Part shown: positions 54,453 through 63,522 of the stretch, piece after piece
Layout: each line of letters opens with the position of its first letter
Position numbering within the stretch: the stretch's first letter is position 1
Notes under the pieces: model-generated
Seen by the model: only the letters and a program-made list of their open reading frames with translations
The model's database searches: none
Told to the model about the DNA's origin: nothing
From: Paraburkholderia sp. BL23I1N1
Lineage (GTDB): Bacteria; Pseudomonadota; Gammaproteobacteria; Burkholderiales; Burkholderiaceae
Length of the DNA: 64,000 nt
NCBI RefSeq assembly: GCF_003610295.1
Contig: NZ_RAPV01000001.1
Span: forward strand, 5,580,001 to 5,644,000
Direction of reading: 5' to 3'
Program-made: the position numbers and the translations under genes

Positions 54453-55475
54453 TCATGCATCGCCAGATGATTTGACGCTAGAGCCGGTTGTGCAATTGTC
54501 CAGCCCGGTTTTGAAGAGGTCGGCTGGCAGGTGTTTGCCGATAAATACAATTTTCGTTTCCCGCACTTCGTCGTCGCGCCAGGGTTTGCCGACGGTAGCG
54601 GCGAAGATCATGTGCACGCCCTGAAAAACCATGCGGTTGTCCACGCTGGCCAGATTCAGCACGCCCTTGTAACGCAGCATTGCAGTGCCGTATATCTCCA
54701 CGATCGAGCTAAAAAAGTCCTCGAGCCGGTCCGTATCGAGCGGGACAGCCGAGCGGTAAACAAACGACGACACGTCATCGTCATGTTCGTGCTGCACGTC
54801 TTCAAGAAAATCTGGTTCGATCTCAAGAATCGCATCGAGATCGAAACTGCGGATATCGAGCAGTTTGTTGATATCCGTCCTGCCGAAATCTGAACGCTCA
54901 ATGGGCGCGCGCGCGTTCATCTGACGAAGGCGGGCGGTAATGGCCTCTACATGGTCGGCTGTGACCAGGTCGGTCTTCGACAGGAGGATACGGTCTGCGA
55001 AACCGACCTGTTCCTGCGCTTCATGATGTTCGTCGAGCTGCGCACTCCCGTGTCTGGCATCGACTACCGTGACGATAGCGTCGAGCAGGTACTTCTCCTG
55101 CACCGCTTGGTCGACGAAGAAGGTCTGCGCTACGGGAGCGGGATCGGCAAGTCCGGTCGTCTCGATGATGACCCGGTCGAAATCGAGCTCGCCTGCGTCA
55201 CGTCGCTCGGCTAGCGACGCCAGAATCCGCACGAGATCGCCGCGTACCGTGCAGCAGATGCAGCCATTGTTCATCTCGACGATCTGCTCTTTGCCGTCCT
55301 GCACAAGCAGTTCGTTGTCGATGCCGGCTTCACCGAATTCGTTTTCGATCACGGCGATGCGTCCGCCGTGATGCTCGGTCAGAACACGATTGAGCAGTGT
55401 AGTCTTGCCGCTTCCAAGGAAGCCGGTAAGAATCGTAGTGGGGATACGGTTGGAATGTGCATCAGGCGAACTCAC
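54453..55475 (-). CDS. COG0523 GTPase, zinc chaperone type
   Basis: This 340-residue CobW/Zng1-type GTPase has Walker A GFLGSGKTTL (18-27), the metal site C72-x-C74-C75 in NNGCICCTV, and SKTDLV as guanine motif. A short His/Asp/Glu segment (DVQHEHDDDVSS) lies near 225. The CobW_C domain ends with GKHLPADLFKTGLDNC. Such proteins transfer zinc to essential enzymes when zinc is scarce. It follows a second COG0523 gene by 171 bp. Confidence 0.9.
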   Translation of the reverse strand: MSSPDAHSNRIPTTILTGFLGSGKTTLLNRVLTEHHGGRIAVIENEFGEAGIDNELLVQDGKEQIVEMNNGCICCTVRGDLVRILASLAERRDAGELDFDRVIIETTGLADPAPVAQTFFVDQAVQEKYLLDAIVTVVDARHGSAQLDEHHEAQEQVGFADRILLSKTDLVTADHVEAITARLRQMNARAPIERSDFGRTDINKLLDIRSFDLDAILEIEPDFLEDVQHEHDDDVSSFVYRSAVPLDTDRLEDFFSSIVEIYGTAMLRYKGVLNLASVDNRMVFQGVHMIFAATVGKPWRDDEVRETKIVFIGKHLPADLFKTGLDNCTTGSSVKSSGDA

Positions 55476-55646
55476 GATCGTGTCTCTCCGAAAAGGTAGA
55501 GGGTGTGCCTCCTGTGAAGACCAGGACGTTCAGGCAGTATCGACAGCGTCGCCGCCAGGCGACGGCGACGTGGAGAATGCGCCGTGTGCGGCTCAAGCTT
55601 CGCACTCCCGCGTGGGAAACGTCGCGTCATGGATCCGGGCCCCGGA

Positions 55647-56873
55647 TCAGTCACCGTCCACCTGGCTGGTTGCGATCGGACCTTCCATTGACCACGCGGG
55701 AAACGGATCCACATAGTGTTCCCAGACCGCCGGGCCCGAGCCCATCTCAGCGTTCGTCAGAAGACACGCATCAAACCCCGCACGCAAAGCAGCTTCATCG
55801 ATGCCGGTGCCGATGAGCACCAGTTCCTGCTGGCGATCACCAAATGGTGCGGACCAGCGCTGCGCGATCATTGCCTGGCTTTCGGCATCCTGAGGCCAGC
55901 GGCCTCGAGGCACCGCGGCCCACCATCTGCCAGCCAGAGCGTGCCGCGAAATCGCTCCCGCCTGCGACCAGTTGCCAACGAGGTCATGGCGCGAAGCGAG
56001 CCAGAAATAACCTTTTGACCGCACGACGCCCAGCCATTCCGCCTGTATCCAGTTCCAGAACCGCTCGGGATGGAACGGTCTGCGCGCCCGATACGCGAAA
56101 CTCGTGATGCCGTATTCATCGCTTTCGGGAATCCGTTCGCCGCGCATTTCCTTAAGCCATCCGGGAGCCTGGGAAGCGGCTTCGAAGTCAAAGCGCCCTG
56201 TGCCCATAACCGTCCCGAGCGGCACCTGCCCGAAGGACGAGGTCACGATTTCCGCCCGACTATTAAGGCTACGCAGTACACCCTTCAATTGTGTCAATTC
56301 GTCCGGCATGACGAGATCGGTCTTGTTGAGGAGGATCACGTCGGCGAATTCAATCTGTTCGGTGATGAGATCCACGACGGTGCGCCCGTCTTCCTCTCCC
56401 ATCGTTTCGCCGCGCTCATGCAGGCGGTCGTGTGAACTGTAGTCACGCACGAAGTTGTACGCGTCCACGACGGTTACCATGGTGTCCAGTCGCGCCACGT
56501 CGGACAGGCTCAGGCCCGTCTCATCACGGAACGTGAACGTCTCGGCAACCGGAAGCGGTTCCGATATGCCCGTCGACTCAATCAGCAGATAGTCGAACCG
56601 CCCTTCACCGGCCAGTTTCCGTATCTCGACCAGCAGATCCTCCCGCAGGGTGCAGCAGATACAGCCGTTGCTCATTTCGACCAGCCGCTCCTCGGAGCGC
56701 GACAGCTGCGCACCACCGTCGCGTATCAGGCGCGCATCGATGCTCACCTCGGACATGTCGTTGACGATGACGGCCACGCGTCTGCCCTCGCGGTTATTGA
56801 GCACGTGATTGAGCAGCGTCGTCTTGCCTGCACCGAGAAATCCCGAAAGGACAGTGACCGGAAGCTTGTTCAT
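55647..56873 (-). CDS. zigA: ZigA-like COG0523 GTPase
   Basis: This 408-residue GTPase has Walker [11 protein letters not shown] (11-20) and C71-x-C73-C74 in [31 protein letters not shown] and LNKTDLVM complete the G domain. The CobW_C part ([22 protein letters not shown]) matches the ZigA branch known from Acinetobacter zinc starvation. A Zur-like box lies 30 bp upstream and zur is divergent, so it should be expressed on zinc depletion. Confidence 0.92.
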   Translation of the reverse strand: MNKLPVTVLSGFLGAGKTTLLNHVLNNREGRRVAVIVNDMSEVSIDARLIRDGGAQLSRSEERLVEMSNGCICCTLREDLLVEIRKLAGEGRFDYLLIESTGISEPLPVAETFTFRDETGLSLSDVARLDTMVTVVDAYNFVRDYSSHDRLHERGETMGEEDGRTVVDLITEQIEFADVILLNKTDLVMPDELTQLKGVLRSLNSRAEIVTSSFGQVPLGTVMGTGRFDFEAASQAPGWLKEMRGERIPESDEYGITSFAYRARRPFHPERFWNWIQAEWLGVVRSKGYFWLASRHDLVGNWSQAGAISRHALAGRWWAAVPRGRWPQDAESQAMIAQRWSAPFGDRQQELVLIGTGIDEAALRAGFDACLLTNAEMGSGPAVWEHYVDPFPAWSMEGPIATSQVDGD

Positions 56874-56902
56874 GGTTACTCAGGCTGTTATCTTGACTGT
56901 TA

Positions 56903-56917
56903 TGTTATATTATTACA
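56903..56917. promoter_or_regulatory. Zur-like box between zigA and zur
   Basis: TGTTATATTATTACA fits the Zur consensus TGTTATAATATAACA with few changes. It lies in the 88-bp gap between the divergent zigA and zur genes, so it can control both, and with zigA the whole minus-strand zinc unit. Confidence 0.7.
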
Positions 56918-56961
56918 CGCATAGCAGGTTGGATTTTTAGCACTTTCAGGTGGAGCATTCA

Positions 56962-57423
56962 ATGCCCAATCCGCAATCACCGACAGGCGACCAGATGCCT
57001 GCAGCGAGAACCCGACGGTTCACGCCAATGCGCCGACGCGTGCTCGGCCTGCTCGCCGCGCGTGGCGGATCGGCCACGGCTTACCAGTTGCTTGAGGACC
57101 TCAACAGACAGTCCCCTCATGCGGCGCCACCCACCATCTACCGCGCCTTGCAGTTCCTGATTCGTGAAGGCCTGGTCCGCCACGTCTCGACAACGAGTAC
57201 GTTCCGACTGACCGGGGAGAATCAGGGCCAACACGAGATCTTCGCGGTCTGTATGCACTGCCATTCCGTTCGCCCATTGCACAATACCGAGCTGCAACAA
57301 GCGCTGCTCGACACGGCACTGACCGCTCATTTCGAGGTGCAGGGACAGCAAACCGAGATCAAGGGCATCTGTGAGGACTGCAACCAGCTCCACGTGACGA
57401 AACCTTCGGCAAGAAAAAAGTAA
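56962..57423 (+). CDS. zur: Zur, zinc-responsive Fur-family repressor
   Basis: This 153-residue Fur-family protein (MPNPQSPTGDQMPAARTRRF) has the winged HTH at about 20-85 (RGGSATAYQLLEDLNRQSPH, PPTIYRALQFLIREGLVRHV). The metal part has CMHCHSV, HFEVQGQQTEIKG and CEDC, giving the Cys4 structural zinc site. The ATG at 56962 follows GGTGGAG; a GTG at 56950 is possible. Repression by Zn-Zur of the flanking uptake genes is expected. Gene context distinguishes it from Fur. Confidence 0.92.
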   Translation: MPNPQSPTGDQMPAARTRRFTPMRRRVLGLLAARGGSATAYQLLEDLNRQSPHAAPPTIYRALQFLIREGLVRHVSTTSTFRLTGENQGQHEIFAVCMHCHSVRPLHNTELQQALLDTALTAHFEVQGQQTEIKGICEDCNQLHVTKPSARKK

Positions 57424-57444
57424 CAATTGGTTTTATTCTTCAAT

Positions 57445-57462
57445 GCAATGATATAACATTGC
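57445..57462. promoter_or_regulatory. Zur-like box upstream of the TonB receptor gene
   Basis: GCAATG-ATATAA-CATTGC is a dyad with the Zur-type core AATGATATAACATT. It sits 21 bp after the zur stop and about 160 bp before the receptor ATG at 57623, in the only gap that can hold the promoter of the receptor-exbBD-tonB unit. Confidence 0.65.
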
Positions 57463-57622
57463 TGTCGCTTGACAAACTCCGTCCCGGACGACACTTCCGT
57501 GCATTGCCGCAACGGCAATAGCGGGCAGCTGCCGCTTTACGCCAGCGTGAAATCGCCCTCATACGAAATTCTGCACCAGGTGGCGAACTCATCATTCGCA
57601 TGCCTAACAAATAACTGACAAA

Positions 57623-59971
57623 ATGAGAAATCGCCATCACCTCACGCAGGCTGCGCTGCTGCTGTTTGCTTTTGCGGCTCACGCATACGCGGCGCCGGCC
57701 GACAGTTCGATAACCGGTGCAATCGCTGACAGTTCAGGCAAGGCCGTCGGCAAAGCGACCGTCACCCTTCAGGACGCGAGTGGCAAAGCGGTAGGGGCGG
57801 CGCAGACCGATGCCAACGGTCATTTCACGCTCGACCACGTCACGCCAGGTACCTATGCGATTGTCGTCACCGCGCCCGGTTTTGCCAGCGGCAGCAGCGT
57901 CGCGACAACCACATCGGGGCAGGAAAGCTCGGTGTCAATCGCACTCGCAAAGAGTGACACGCTTGATGTGCAGGTCAACGCCCAGCGTCTGAACCGGGCG
58001 CGCAACGACCTGCTGCCCGAAACTGGCAGCAGCGTCTATCGCTTCAGTCAGAGTGACATCAACAACCTGCCAGCCGGCCAGAACACCCCGCTTAACCAGG
58101 TCCTGTTGCAGGCACCTGGCGTGGCAAGTGACTCGTACGGCCAGTTGCACGTACGCGGCGATCATGCAAACCTGCAGTACCGTATCAACGGCATCATCAT
58201 TCCCGAACCAATCAGCGGTTTTGGACAATCGCTTGACACGCGAATTATTGACCAGATGAACTTCCTCACCGGCGCCCTGCCCGCACAATACGGGTACCGG
58301 ACCGCGGGCATCGTCGATATCCGCACCAAATCGGGCGATGAGGGCAGCGGTGGCTCGATCGATGTCTTCGGCGGCAGCCACCAGACGATCCGCACAACCG
58401 GCGACGTCTTTGGCAGCCAGGGGCCATTCAGCTATTACTTTAGCGGGTCAGTCGGCGAGAACAATCTGGGGATCGAAAACCCTACGTCGAGCGCCAGCCC
58501 CATACACGACCACACGCGTCAGGGGAATGCGTTCGGCTACATGTCGTACATCATTAACCCGCTTACACGCGTAAGCCTGATGTTTGGTACAACCAGCAAT
58601 CAGTTCGAGATCCCCAATACACCCGGGCTGACCCCGTCGTTTACGCTCAACGGGGCCAATAGTTTCGATTCGGGCCAGCTCAACGAAACGCAATCGGAAC
58701 TGAACCAGTTTGCTGCGGTAGTGTTGCAAGGAACCAACGGCGGGGCGCTGGACTATCAGCTGGCTTTCGTCACCCGGTATTCGCGCACTCAGTTCAACCC
58801 TGACCCGATCGGCGATCTGCTGTTTAACGGCGTAGCGTCGAACGACTTCCATAGCGACAGCGCGAACGGGGTGCAACTGGACACCACATATCGGCTCAAC
58901 GAAAAGCACACAATTCGCGCGGGCGTCTTCGCCCAGCAGGAACACGCGGTCTTTGACAACAATCTCACCGTCTTCCCGGTCGACGCCAACGGCAACCAGT
59001 CCTCCGATCAGCCGGTCAGCATCCCTGATTCGAACACCAAGACCGGCTATCTATACAGCGCCTACCTGCAGGATGAATGGAAGCTCACCAGCAAGCTGAC
59101 GATCAACTATGGCCTGCGCTACGACAGGATGGATGAGTACGTCAGTGCGAGCCAACTGAGTCCGCGCATTGGCCTGGTGTACGCGCTGACGCCGTCGACC
59201 ACTATTCACGCGGGTTACGCCCGCTACTTCACGCCACCGGCCTTCGAACTGGTGTCGAACTCGGACATTGCCCGTTATGCGGGCACCACGGCCCAGGTCT
59301 CGGGGCAGAACGATCCGGTGCAACCCGAGCGCAGCCACTACTTCGACCTGGGCGTGACGCAGCGGTTGACCTCGGCCCTCACCATTGGTCTGGACGCCTA
59401 CTACAAGAAGTCAAGCAACCTGCTCGATGAAGGCCAGTTCGGCACCGCACTGATATTTACGCCATTCAATTATCAGTACGGCCGCGTGTACGGCGTCGAA
59501 TTTACCGCGAACTACAGGCAGGATAACGTGTCCGCCTACGTGAACGTCGCCTTCAGTCGTGCGCAGGGTAAAGACATTAATTCGGCACAATTCAATTTCG
59601 GTGCCGACGAACTCGCGTACATCAGCAGCCACTGGGTGTATCTGGACCACGACCAGCGCGTTTCCGCGTCATTCGGTGGCACCTACGAGCTAGGCCAGAC
59701 CACCTTCACGTTTGACGGCATCGTCGGAAGCGGTCTTCGCAGCGGATTCGCGAATACCGATCGCCTGCCTGTGTACACGCAGGTTAACCTCGGCGTCATC
59801 CAGCACTTTAATTTTAACAACCCGCTGATCGGCAAGTTTGATGGCCGCCTGTTGCTGGTCAACGCATTCAACCGTGTGTATGAACTGCGCGACGGCTCGG
59901 GTATCGGCGTGGGCGCACCCCAGTACGGACCGCACATCGCTGTGTATGCGGGCATTACCAAGAAGTTCTGA
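57623..59971 (+). CDS. TonB-dependent outer-membrane receptor, probably for zinc
   Basis: This 782-residue receptor has a signal peptide (MRNRHHLTQAALLLFAFAAHAYA), then a carboxypeptidase-regulatory-like beta domain (about 27-112, SSITGAIADSSGKAVGKATV). A candidate TonB box DTLDVQVNA precedes the plug (about 120-245; PGVASDSYGQLHVRGDHANL). The beta-barrel follows and ends in IAVYAGITKKF with terminal Phe. A Zur-like box upstream and exbBD-tonB downstream argue for a zinc or zincophore receptor; the ligand is not shown by the sequence. Confidence 0.9.
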   Translation: MRNRHHLTQAALLLFAFAAHAYAAPADSSITGAIADSSGKAVGKATVTLQDASGKAVGAAQTDANGHFTLDHVTPGTYAIVVTAPGFASGSSVATTTSGQESSVSIALAKSDTLDVQVNAQRLNRARNDLLPETGSSVYRFSQSDINNLPAGQNTPLNQVLLQAPGVASDSYGQLHVRGDHANLQYRINGIIIPEPISGFGQSLDTRIIDQMNFLTGALPAQYGYRTAGIVDIRTKSGDEGSGGSIDVFGGSHQTIRTTGDVFGSQGPFSYYFSGSVGENNLGIENPTSSASPIHDHTRQGNAFGYMSYIINPLTRVSLMFGTTSNQFEIPNTPGLTPSFTLNGANSFDSGQLNETQSELNQFAAVVLQGTNGGALDYQLAFVTRYSRTQFNPDPIGDLLFNGVASNDFHSDSANGVQLDTTYRLNEKHTIRAGVFAQQEHAVFDNNLTVFPVDANGNQSSDQPVSIPDSNTKTGYLYSAYLQDEWKLTSKLTINYGLRYDRMDEYVSASQLSPRIGLVYALTPSTTIHAGYARYFTPPAFELVSNSDIARYAGTTAQVSGQNDPVQPERSHYFDLGVTQRLTSALTIGLDAYYKKSSNLLDEGQFGTALIFTPFNYQYGRVYGVEFTANYRQDNVSAYVNVAFSRAQGKDINSAQFNFGADELAYISSHWVYLDHDQRVSASFGGTYELGQTTFTFDGIVGSGLRSGFANTDRLPVYTQVNLGVIQHFNFNNPLIGKFDGRLLLVNAFNRVYELRDGSGIGVGAPQYGPHIAVYAGITKKF

Positions 59972-59992
59972 TCATGACCAACGGATGCTGAA

Positions 59993-60637
59993 ATGAAAGA
60001 CTGGACGACTTTTCTGGATGCTGTGCAGCTTGGTGGGTGGGTGATCTATCCACTAAGTGTGCTTGCCATCCTCGCGATCACGATTGTGGTCGACCGCGCG
60101 TATGTATTTCTGCGCTTTGCCCGTATGCCCGATACAGGTGCGCGGACCCTGGCCGCCGCAGGCGGGTCCTCCGGTCCCCTCATCGAGGGGTTGGATTCGC
60201 TGCCAGCGCGACATGTTTTCAGGCGCTTAAGCGTCCCGCTTGCGGACCGTCCAGTTGCGCCTATCTGGTATCGCGAAGCGAAGACCGAAACGCTCGCGGC
60301 GACAATCGAGCAGGACATGAGCAAGGGCTTCTGGGTGCTGGAGACGATCGTAACGGCAGCACCGCTCCTTGGATTGCTGGGCACGATCGTGGGCATGATG
60401 CATTCATTCCAGCTGTTTGGCGGAAACGGCCTCGTCAATCCGGGCGGTGTCACGGGTGGGGTCGCCCAGTCGCTGGTAGCAACCGCGGTTGGCCTAGTTG
60501 TCGCGTTGTTCTCGCTGTTCGCTTTCAACTACTTTTCACGGCGCCTTGAACGACTGATGGACGAACTCGAGTCGTTTGCAAACGAGCGTATCAGCGAGAT
60601 CCGCCTCGCTTCGGAAGGACAAGGTGCCGCGCCGTGA
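59993..60637 (+). CDS. exbB: ExbB-like proton channel protein
   Basis: This 214-residue MotA/TolQ/ExbB protein has an N-terminal membrane helix (WVIYPLSVLAILAITIVVDRAYVF) and the conserved pair of helices (FWVLETIVTAAPLLGLLGTIVGMM and VAQSLVATAVGLVVALFSLFAFNYF). It starts 21 bp after the receptor stop. With ExbD it forms the proton-driven motor that energises TonB for this receptor. Confidence 0.94.
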   Translation: MKDWTTFLDAVQLGGWVIYPLSVLAILAITIVVDRAYVFLRFARMPDTGARTLAAAGGSSGPLIEGLDSLPARHVFRRLSVPLADRPVAPIWYREAKTETLAATIEQDMSKGFWVLETIVTAAPLLGLLGTIVGMMHSFQLFGGNGLVNPGGVTGGVAQSLVATAVGLVVALFSLFAFNYFSRRLERLMDELESFANERISEIRLASEGQGAAP

Positions 60638-61032
60638 AGTTTCGTCGCTCTCGCGCCGCGAAGCGTGGTCGCATTGAAATCATCCCGATGATCGACGTCA
60701 TGTTCTTTCTGCTGGCGACTTTCATGCTGGCATCGCTCGCCATGCAACGACTGGACGCCGTGAAGGTGAACCTGCCGTCGGGTCATGCTCAGCAAATGTC
60801 CGCGGACGGTCCGCCGACTGTGAGTATCGACCGAAGCAACGGGATTTTCGTCAACCACGAAGCCGTTCGTCCCGATCAGGTAGAACCCGCTATCAGGCGC
60901 ACCCTGCGCCCGGACCATGACGTCATCATCGCCGCCGACGATGCAGCGGGACATGGCGTGGTCGTGCAGGCGATGCTGGCGGCCCGTCGCGCCGGTGCAG
61001 AGCATTTTCTTGTTGCGGTTCATCGTGAATAG
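60634..61032 (+). CDS. exbD: ExbD-like proton channel protein
   Basis: This 132-residue protein starts at GTG 60634, overlapping exbB by 4 bp. The single membrane helix carries the essential Asp: IEIIPMIDVMFFLLATFMLASLA. The periplasmic domain ends with GAEHFLVAVHRE. It works with ExbB. The start codon GTG overlaps the exbB stop, so translation is coupled. Confidence 0.93.
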   Translation: MKFRRSRAAKRGRIEIIPMIDVMFFLLATFMLASLAMQRLDAVKVNLPSGHAQQMSADGPPTVSIDRSNGIFVNHEAVRPDQVEPAIRRTLRPDHDVIIAADDAAGHGVVVQAMLAARRAGAEHFLVAVHRE

Positions 61033-61747
61033 AACCTGGCCGCTTCTAATCAAGGCCGGTGACAACCGGAAAGTGAGGGTCACGATTGCTGCGGCGCTGG
61101 GCGCACTTGCATGGGGAATCCTTCTTGTCGTGCTGGGACGGAGCCTGCTTACAGGGCCGGTACCCGAACGGAAACTGGAACAGCCGTTGGAGATGAGCAT
61201 CGTTGACATACCGGCTCCCGCTCCAACTCCAAACGCAGTAATAAAACGTTCACCACAGAAGTCCGTTGAGCCGCAAAAGACCTCTCCCCTGAAACAACCG
61301 TCAGTCAAACCCGCGCGCACTCAGACGCTACCGATTCGCACGCCCACGCCTGCGCCGAAGTCCCAGCCGGTGCTTACACGAGCTCCGGAGTTCGCTCAAA
61401 CGGCGACGCCGGAAGCACCCCCGTCGCCCGACCAGAGTGCGACAAGCACGGAGCGAGCCTCCACAGGATCGACGCCCGGCAACTCGCCGGCGCGTGCCAT
61501 CGCGCAGCCGCTGCCCTCGGTTCCAGACGAATTGCGCGAGCAGGCATACCAGGCGATTGCCATAGCTCACCTCGTCATTCATGCCGACGGATCTGTCGCT
61601 GTCGAACTTATCAAGCCCACCCGGTATCCGCGTCTGAATCAGATTCTCGTTGAGACGCTGCGAAACTGGCGTTTCTTTCCGGCGATACGGGACGGACACC
61701 CCGTTGAAACCCAACAGGACGTTCGCGTGCACTTTAACGTGGGCTAG
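61025..61747 (+). CDS. tonB: TonB protein of the zinc island
   Basis: This 240-residue protein starts at GTG 61025 (VNRTWPLLIKAGDNRKVRVT), overlapping exbD by 8 bp. It has one membrane helix (IAAALGALAWGILLVVLGRS), a Pro-rich spacer (APAPTPNAVIKRSPQKSVEP and following) and a C-terminal TonB domain (AYQAIAIAHLVIHADGSVAV, LVETLRNWRFFPAIRDG). A longer frame from 60917 would run inside exbD and is rejected. It completes a dedicated uptake motor. Confidence 0.92.
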   Translation: MNRTWPLLIKAGDNRKVRVTIAAALGALAWGILLVVLGRSLLTGPVPERKLEQPLEMSIVDIPAPAPTPNAVIKRSPQKSVEPQKTSPLKQPSVKPARTQTLPIRTPTPAPKSQPVLTRAPEFAQTATPEAPPSPDQSATSTERASTGSTPGNSPARAIAQPLPSVPDELREQAYQAIAIAHLVIHADGSVAVELIKPTRYPRLNQILVETLRNWRFFPAIRDGHPVETQQDVRVHFNVG

Positions 61748-61749
61748 CT

Positions 61750-61765
61750 CTGGAGCGCGCTCCAG
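61750..61765. terminator. Palindrome directly after tonB
   Basis: CTGGAGCGCGCTCCAG is a perfect 16-bp palindrome three bases after the tonB stop codon. It has no T-run and could be a terminator or a recombination end. The 61766-61990 stretch that follows contains no recognised gene. Confidence 0.45.
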
Positions 61766-61994
61766 TCCGATAGAAGCGGAAGATCGCCGGCCTCGGATCT
61801 CATCAAGAGGCGGCATTCGCGCGCGGCAAGCGCCGTGATGGCCACGTATAGCGAGTAGACAGTTACGGACAGCAAACTGGGCGTCCGCAGGGACCGAAAG
61901 CATGCGAGCGGAAACGTGTCTTGCTCCACATGGTTTAGGTCCATTCACAATGTTGCGAACCTATTTCATTCCGGCCGGCTCGACGCGTCGGCGA

Positions 61995-62485
61995 TCGTCG
62001 AGCATGACCTTGCTCACGGTGTCCAGGCGCTCGATCTGCTCGGCCGCAAAATTGTGATGAAACAGGGTGCCGCGCTCAAGCTGTTGGGACGTGAAATACA
62101 GCGCAGCGTCGAATCGGCTCGGGTTCATCCGGCGCTGCAAGCGCATGCCGATTCGCTCAGCAAGGCGTGGAGCGAGTTAACCGCGACCGTCGAAGCGTTA
62201 TTGCCCACGCTGGCGAGCGAAAGCGAACGCGCGCTCGCCAACGCGAATGCGTTTCTCGAAGCATTCGGCCATATCGTTCTTGCGTGGACATGGTTGCGGC
62301 AGGCGATCGTTGCGAGCACTGCGCTACCCAAGGTGAAAAGCGAGGCCGACGGTGATTTCTATCGCGGCAAACTGCATGCGTGCCGGTGGTTCTTCCGTTG
62401 GGAATTGCCGCGCGTATCGCTGATGCTTGCCACGCTGCGCGATCTCGACGATACGACGCTCAGCATGGCGCCTCAGTGGTTCTAG
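61995..62485 (+). pseudogene. C-terminal remnant of an acyl-CoA dehydrogenase
   Basis: The open frame carries GVQALDLLGRKIVMKQGAAL, then ALANANAFLEAFGHIVLAW, DFYRGKLHACRWFFRWELPR and the end SMAPQWF. This matches the C-terminal domain of large (about 600-residue) acyl-CoA dehydrogenases (the GIQALDLVGRK motif and acetyl-CoA dehydrogenase C-terminal-like region). About 430 N-terminal residues, including the FAD and catalytic Glu parts, are missing. It marks the right edge of the accessory region. Confidence 0.8.
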
Positions 62486-62525
62486 GCGCTGCTGCGGCCC
62501 AGTGATTCAGAACGCTGTCGCTCAC

Positions 62526-63419
62526 TCAATGCGATAGCGCGCTCTCCAGCTGGGTCACCACGTCGATCAGGCGCGGCCGCACTTCTTCGAGCAGGAATTC
62601 TTTCGAGAGCTTGAATGAGGCGCCGCCGACATTGATCGCCATGACCGGCAATTCGCCACCCGGCTGGAAAGCGCGCGCAATACCGTTGACGTCTTTCTGC
62701 CAGTCTCCGAACGACGTCGCGACGCCGAGCGTGCGGTAATCTTCGAGCGCGTTCTCGATGCCGCGGCGGGTTTTCGGCCAGGATACGTGATCGAGTTCAC
62801 GCACCTGTTCCATGAAGCTGAGACGATCGTGCTCAGGGATCGCCGCGAGCCACGCGCGCCCAATCGCCGACGTAGCAACCGGAATGCGCGAACCGACTTC
62901 CAGCGTCACCGCGAGCGCAACCGAGCCCCGGCAATTTTCCACGTAGATCATCGAGAGCCGGTCGCGCGTACCCAGAGACACGGTCGCGCCAGTGATGTCG
63001 GCCAATTCCTGCATCACCGGCCGGGCGATCTTGCGTACGTCGAGCCGCGCCAGCATCGCGCTGCCCAACGCTAGCGAAGCCGTGCCAAGCCGGTATTTGC
63101 CGCTCTCGTTCAAATGAATCAGATAGCCGAGCAACGTGAGCGTATGAGTCAGGCGCGATACGGTCGACTTCGGCAGCTTGCAACGTAACGCGAGTTCCTG
63201 ATTGCTCAGCGCTTTGTCGCCCGAGCGAAAACACGCAAGTACCTCGAGCCCACGCGCGAGTGCGGTGACGAAATGCCGGTCGTCCTTGTGCGCCTCGTGC
63301 GCCGTCCGGCTCGCGAGCACTGGATTTGCCCTGGCGGATGCAACAGGTGGTTGCGCAACCTCTCCGCTGCTCGGGCCGCCGGCCGGATTATCGTTCGGGC
63401 TGTGATGGGTTTTGCTCAA
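62526..63419 (-). CDS. IclR-family transcriptional regulator
   Basis: The protein has an N-terminal winged HTH (VTALARGLEVLACFRSGDKA, LSNQELALRCKLPKSTVSRLTHTLTLLGYL) and a C-terminal effector domain (IARPVMQELADITGATVSLG, VGSRIPVATSAIGRAWLAA). The start is uncertain: a TTG at 63419 follows CAGGAG, and the open frame continues to a TTG at 63461. It may control an acyl or aromatic pathway whose genes were partly lost with the acyl-CoA dehydrogenase. It is separated by 103 bp from the MFS gene, same strand. Confidence 0.88.
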   Translation of the reverse strand: MSKTHHSPNDNPAGGPSSGEVAQPPVASARANPVLASRTAHEAHKDDRHFVTALARGLEVLACFRSGDKALSNQELALRCKLPKSTVSRLTHTLTLLGYLIHLNESGKYRLGTASLALGSAMLARLDVRKIARPVMQELADITGATVSLGTRDRLSMIYVENCRGSVALAVTLEVGSRIPVATSAIGRAWLAAIPEHDRLSFMEQVRELDHVSWPKTRRGIENALEDYRTLGVATSFGDWQKDVNGIARAFQPGGELPVMAINVGGASFKLSKEFLLEEVRPRLIDVVTQLESALSH

Positions 63420-63522
63420 AATGAAACGCGCTCCTGCGAAACGGCACCATCTGAATGACAAACCGTGGGCCAGACCGAGGGTGATCCGGGCTGGCGAATT
63501 ATAGACAAACGCTAACAGTCTT

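Noticed and set aside
60917..61025. An N-terminal extension of tonB upstream of 61025
   Set aside because: It would overlap most of the exbD 3' end and lacks a membrane anchor pattern. The start at GTG 61025 places the helix correctly.
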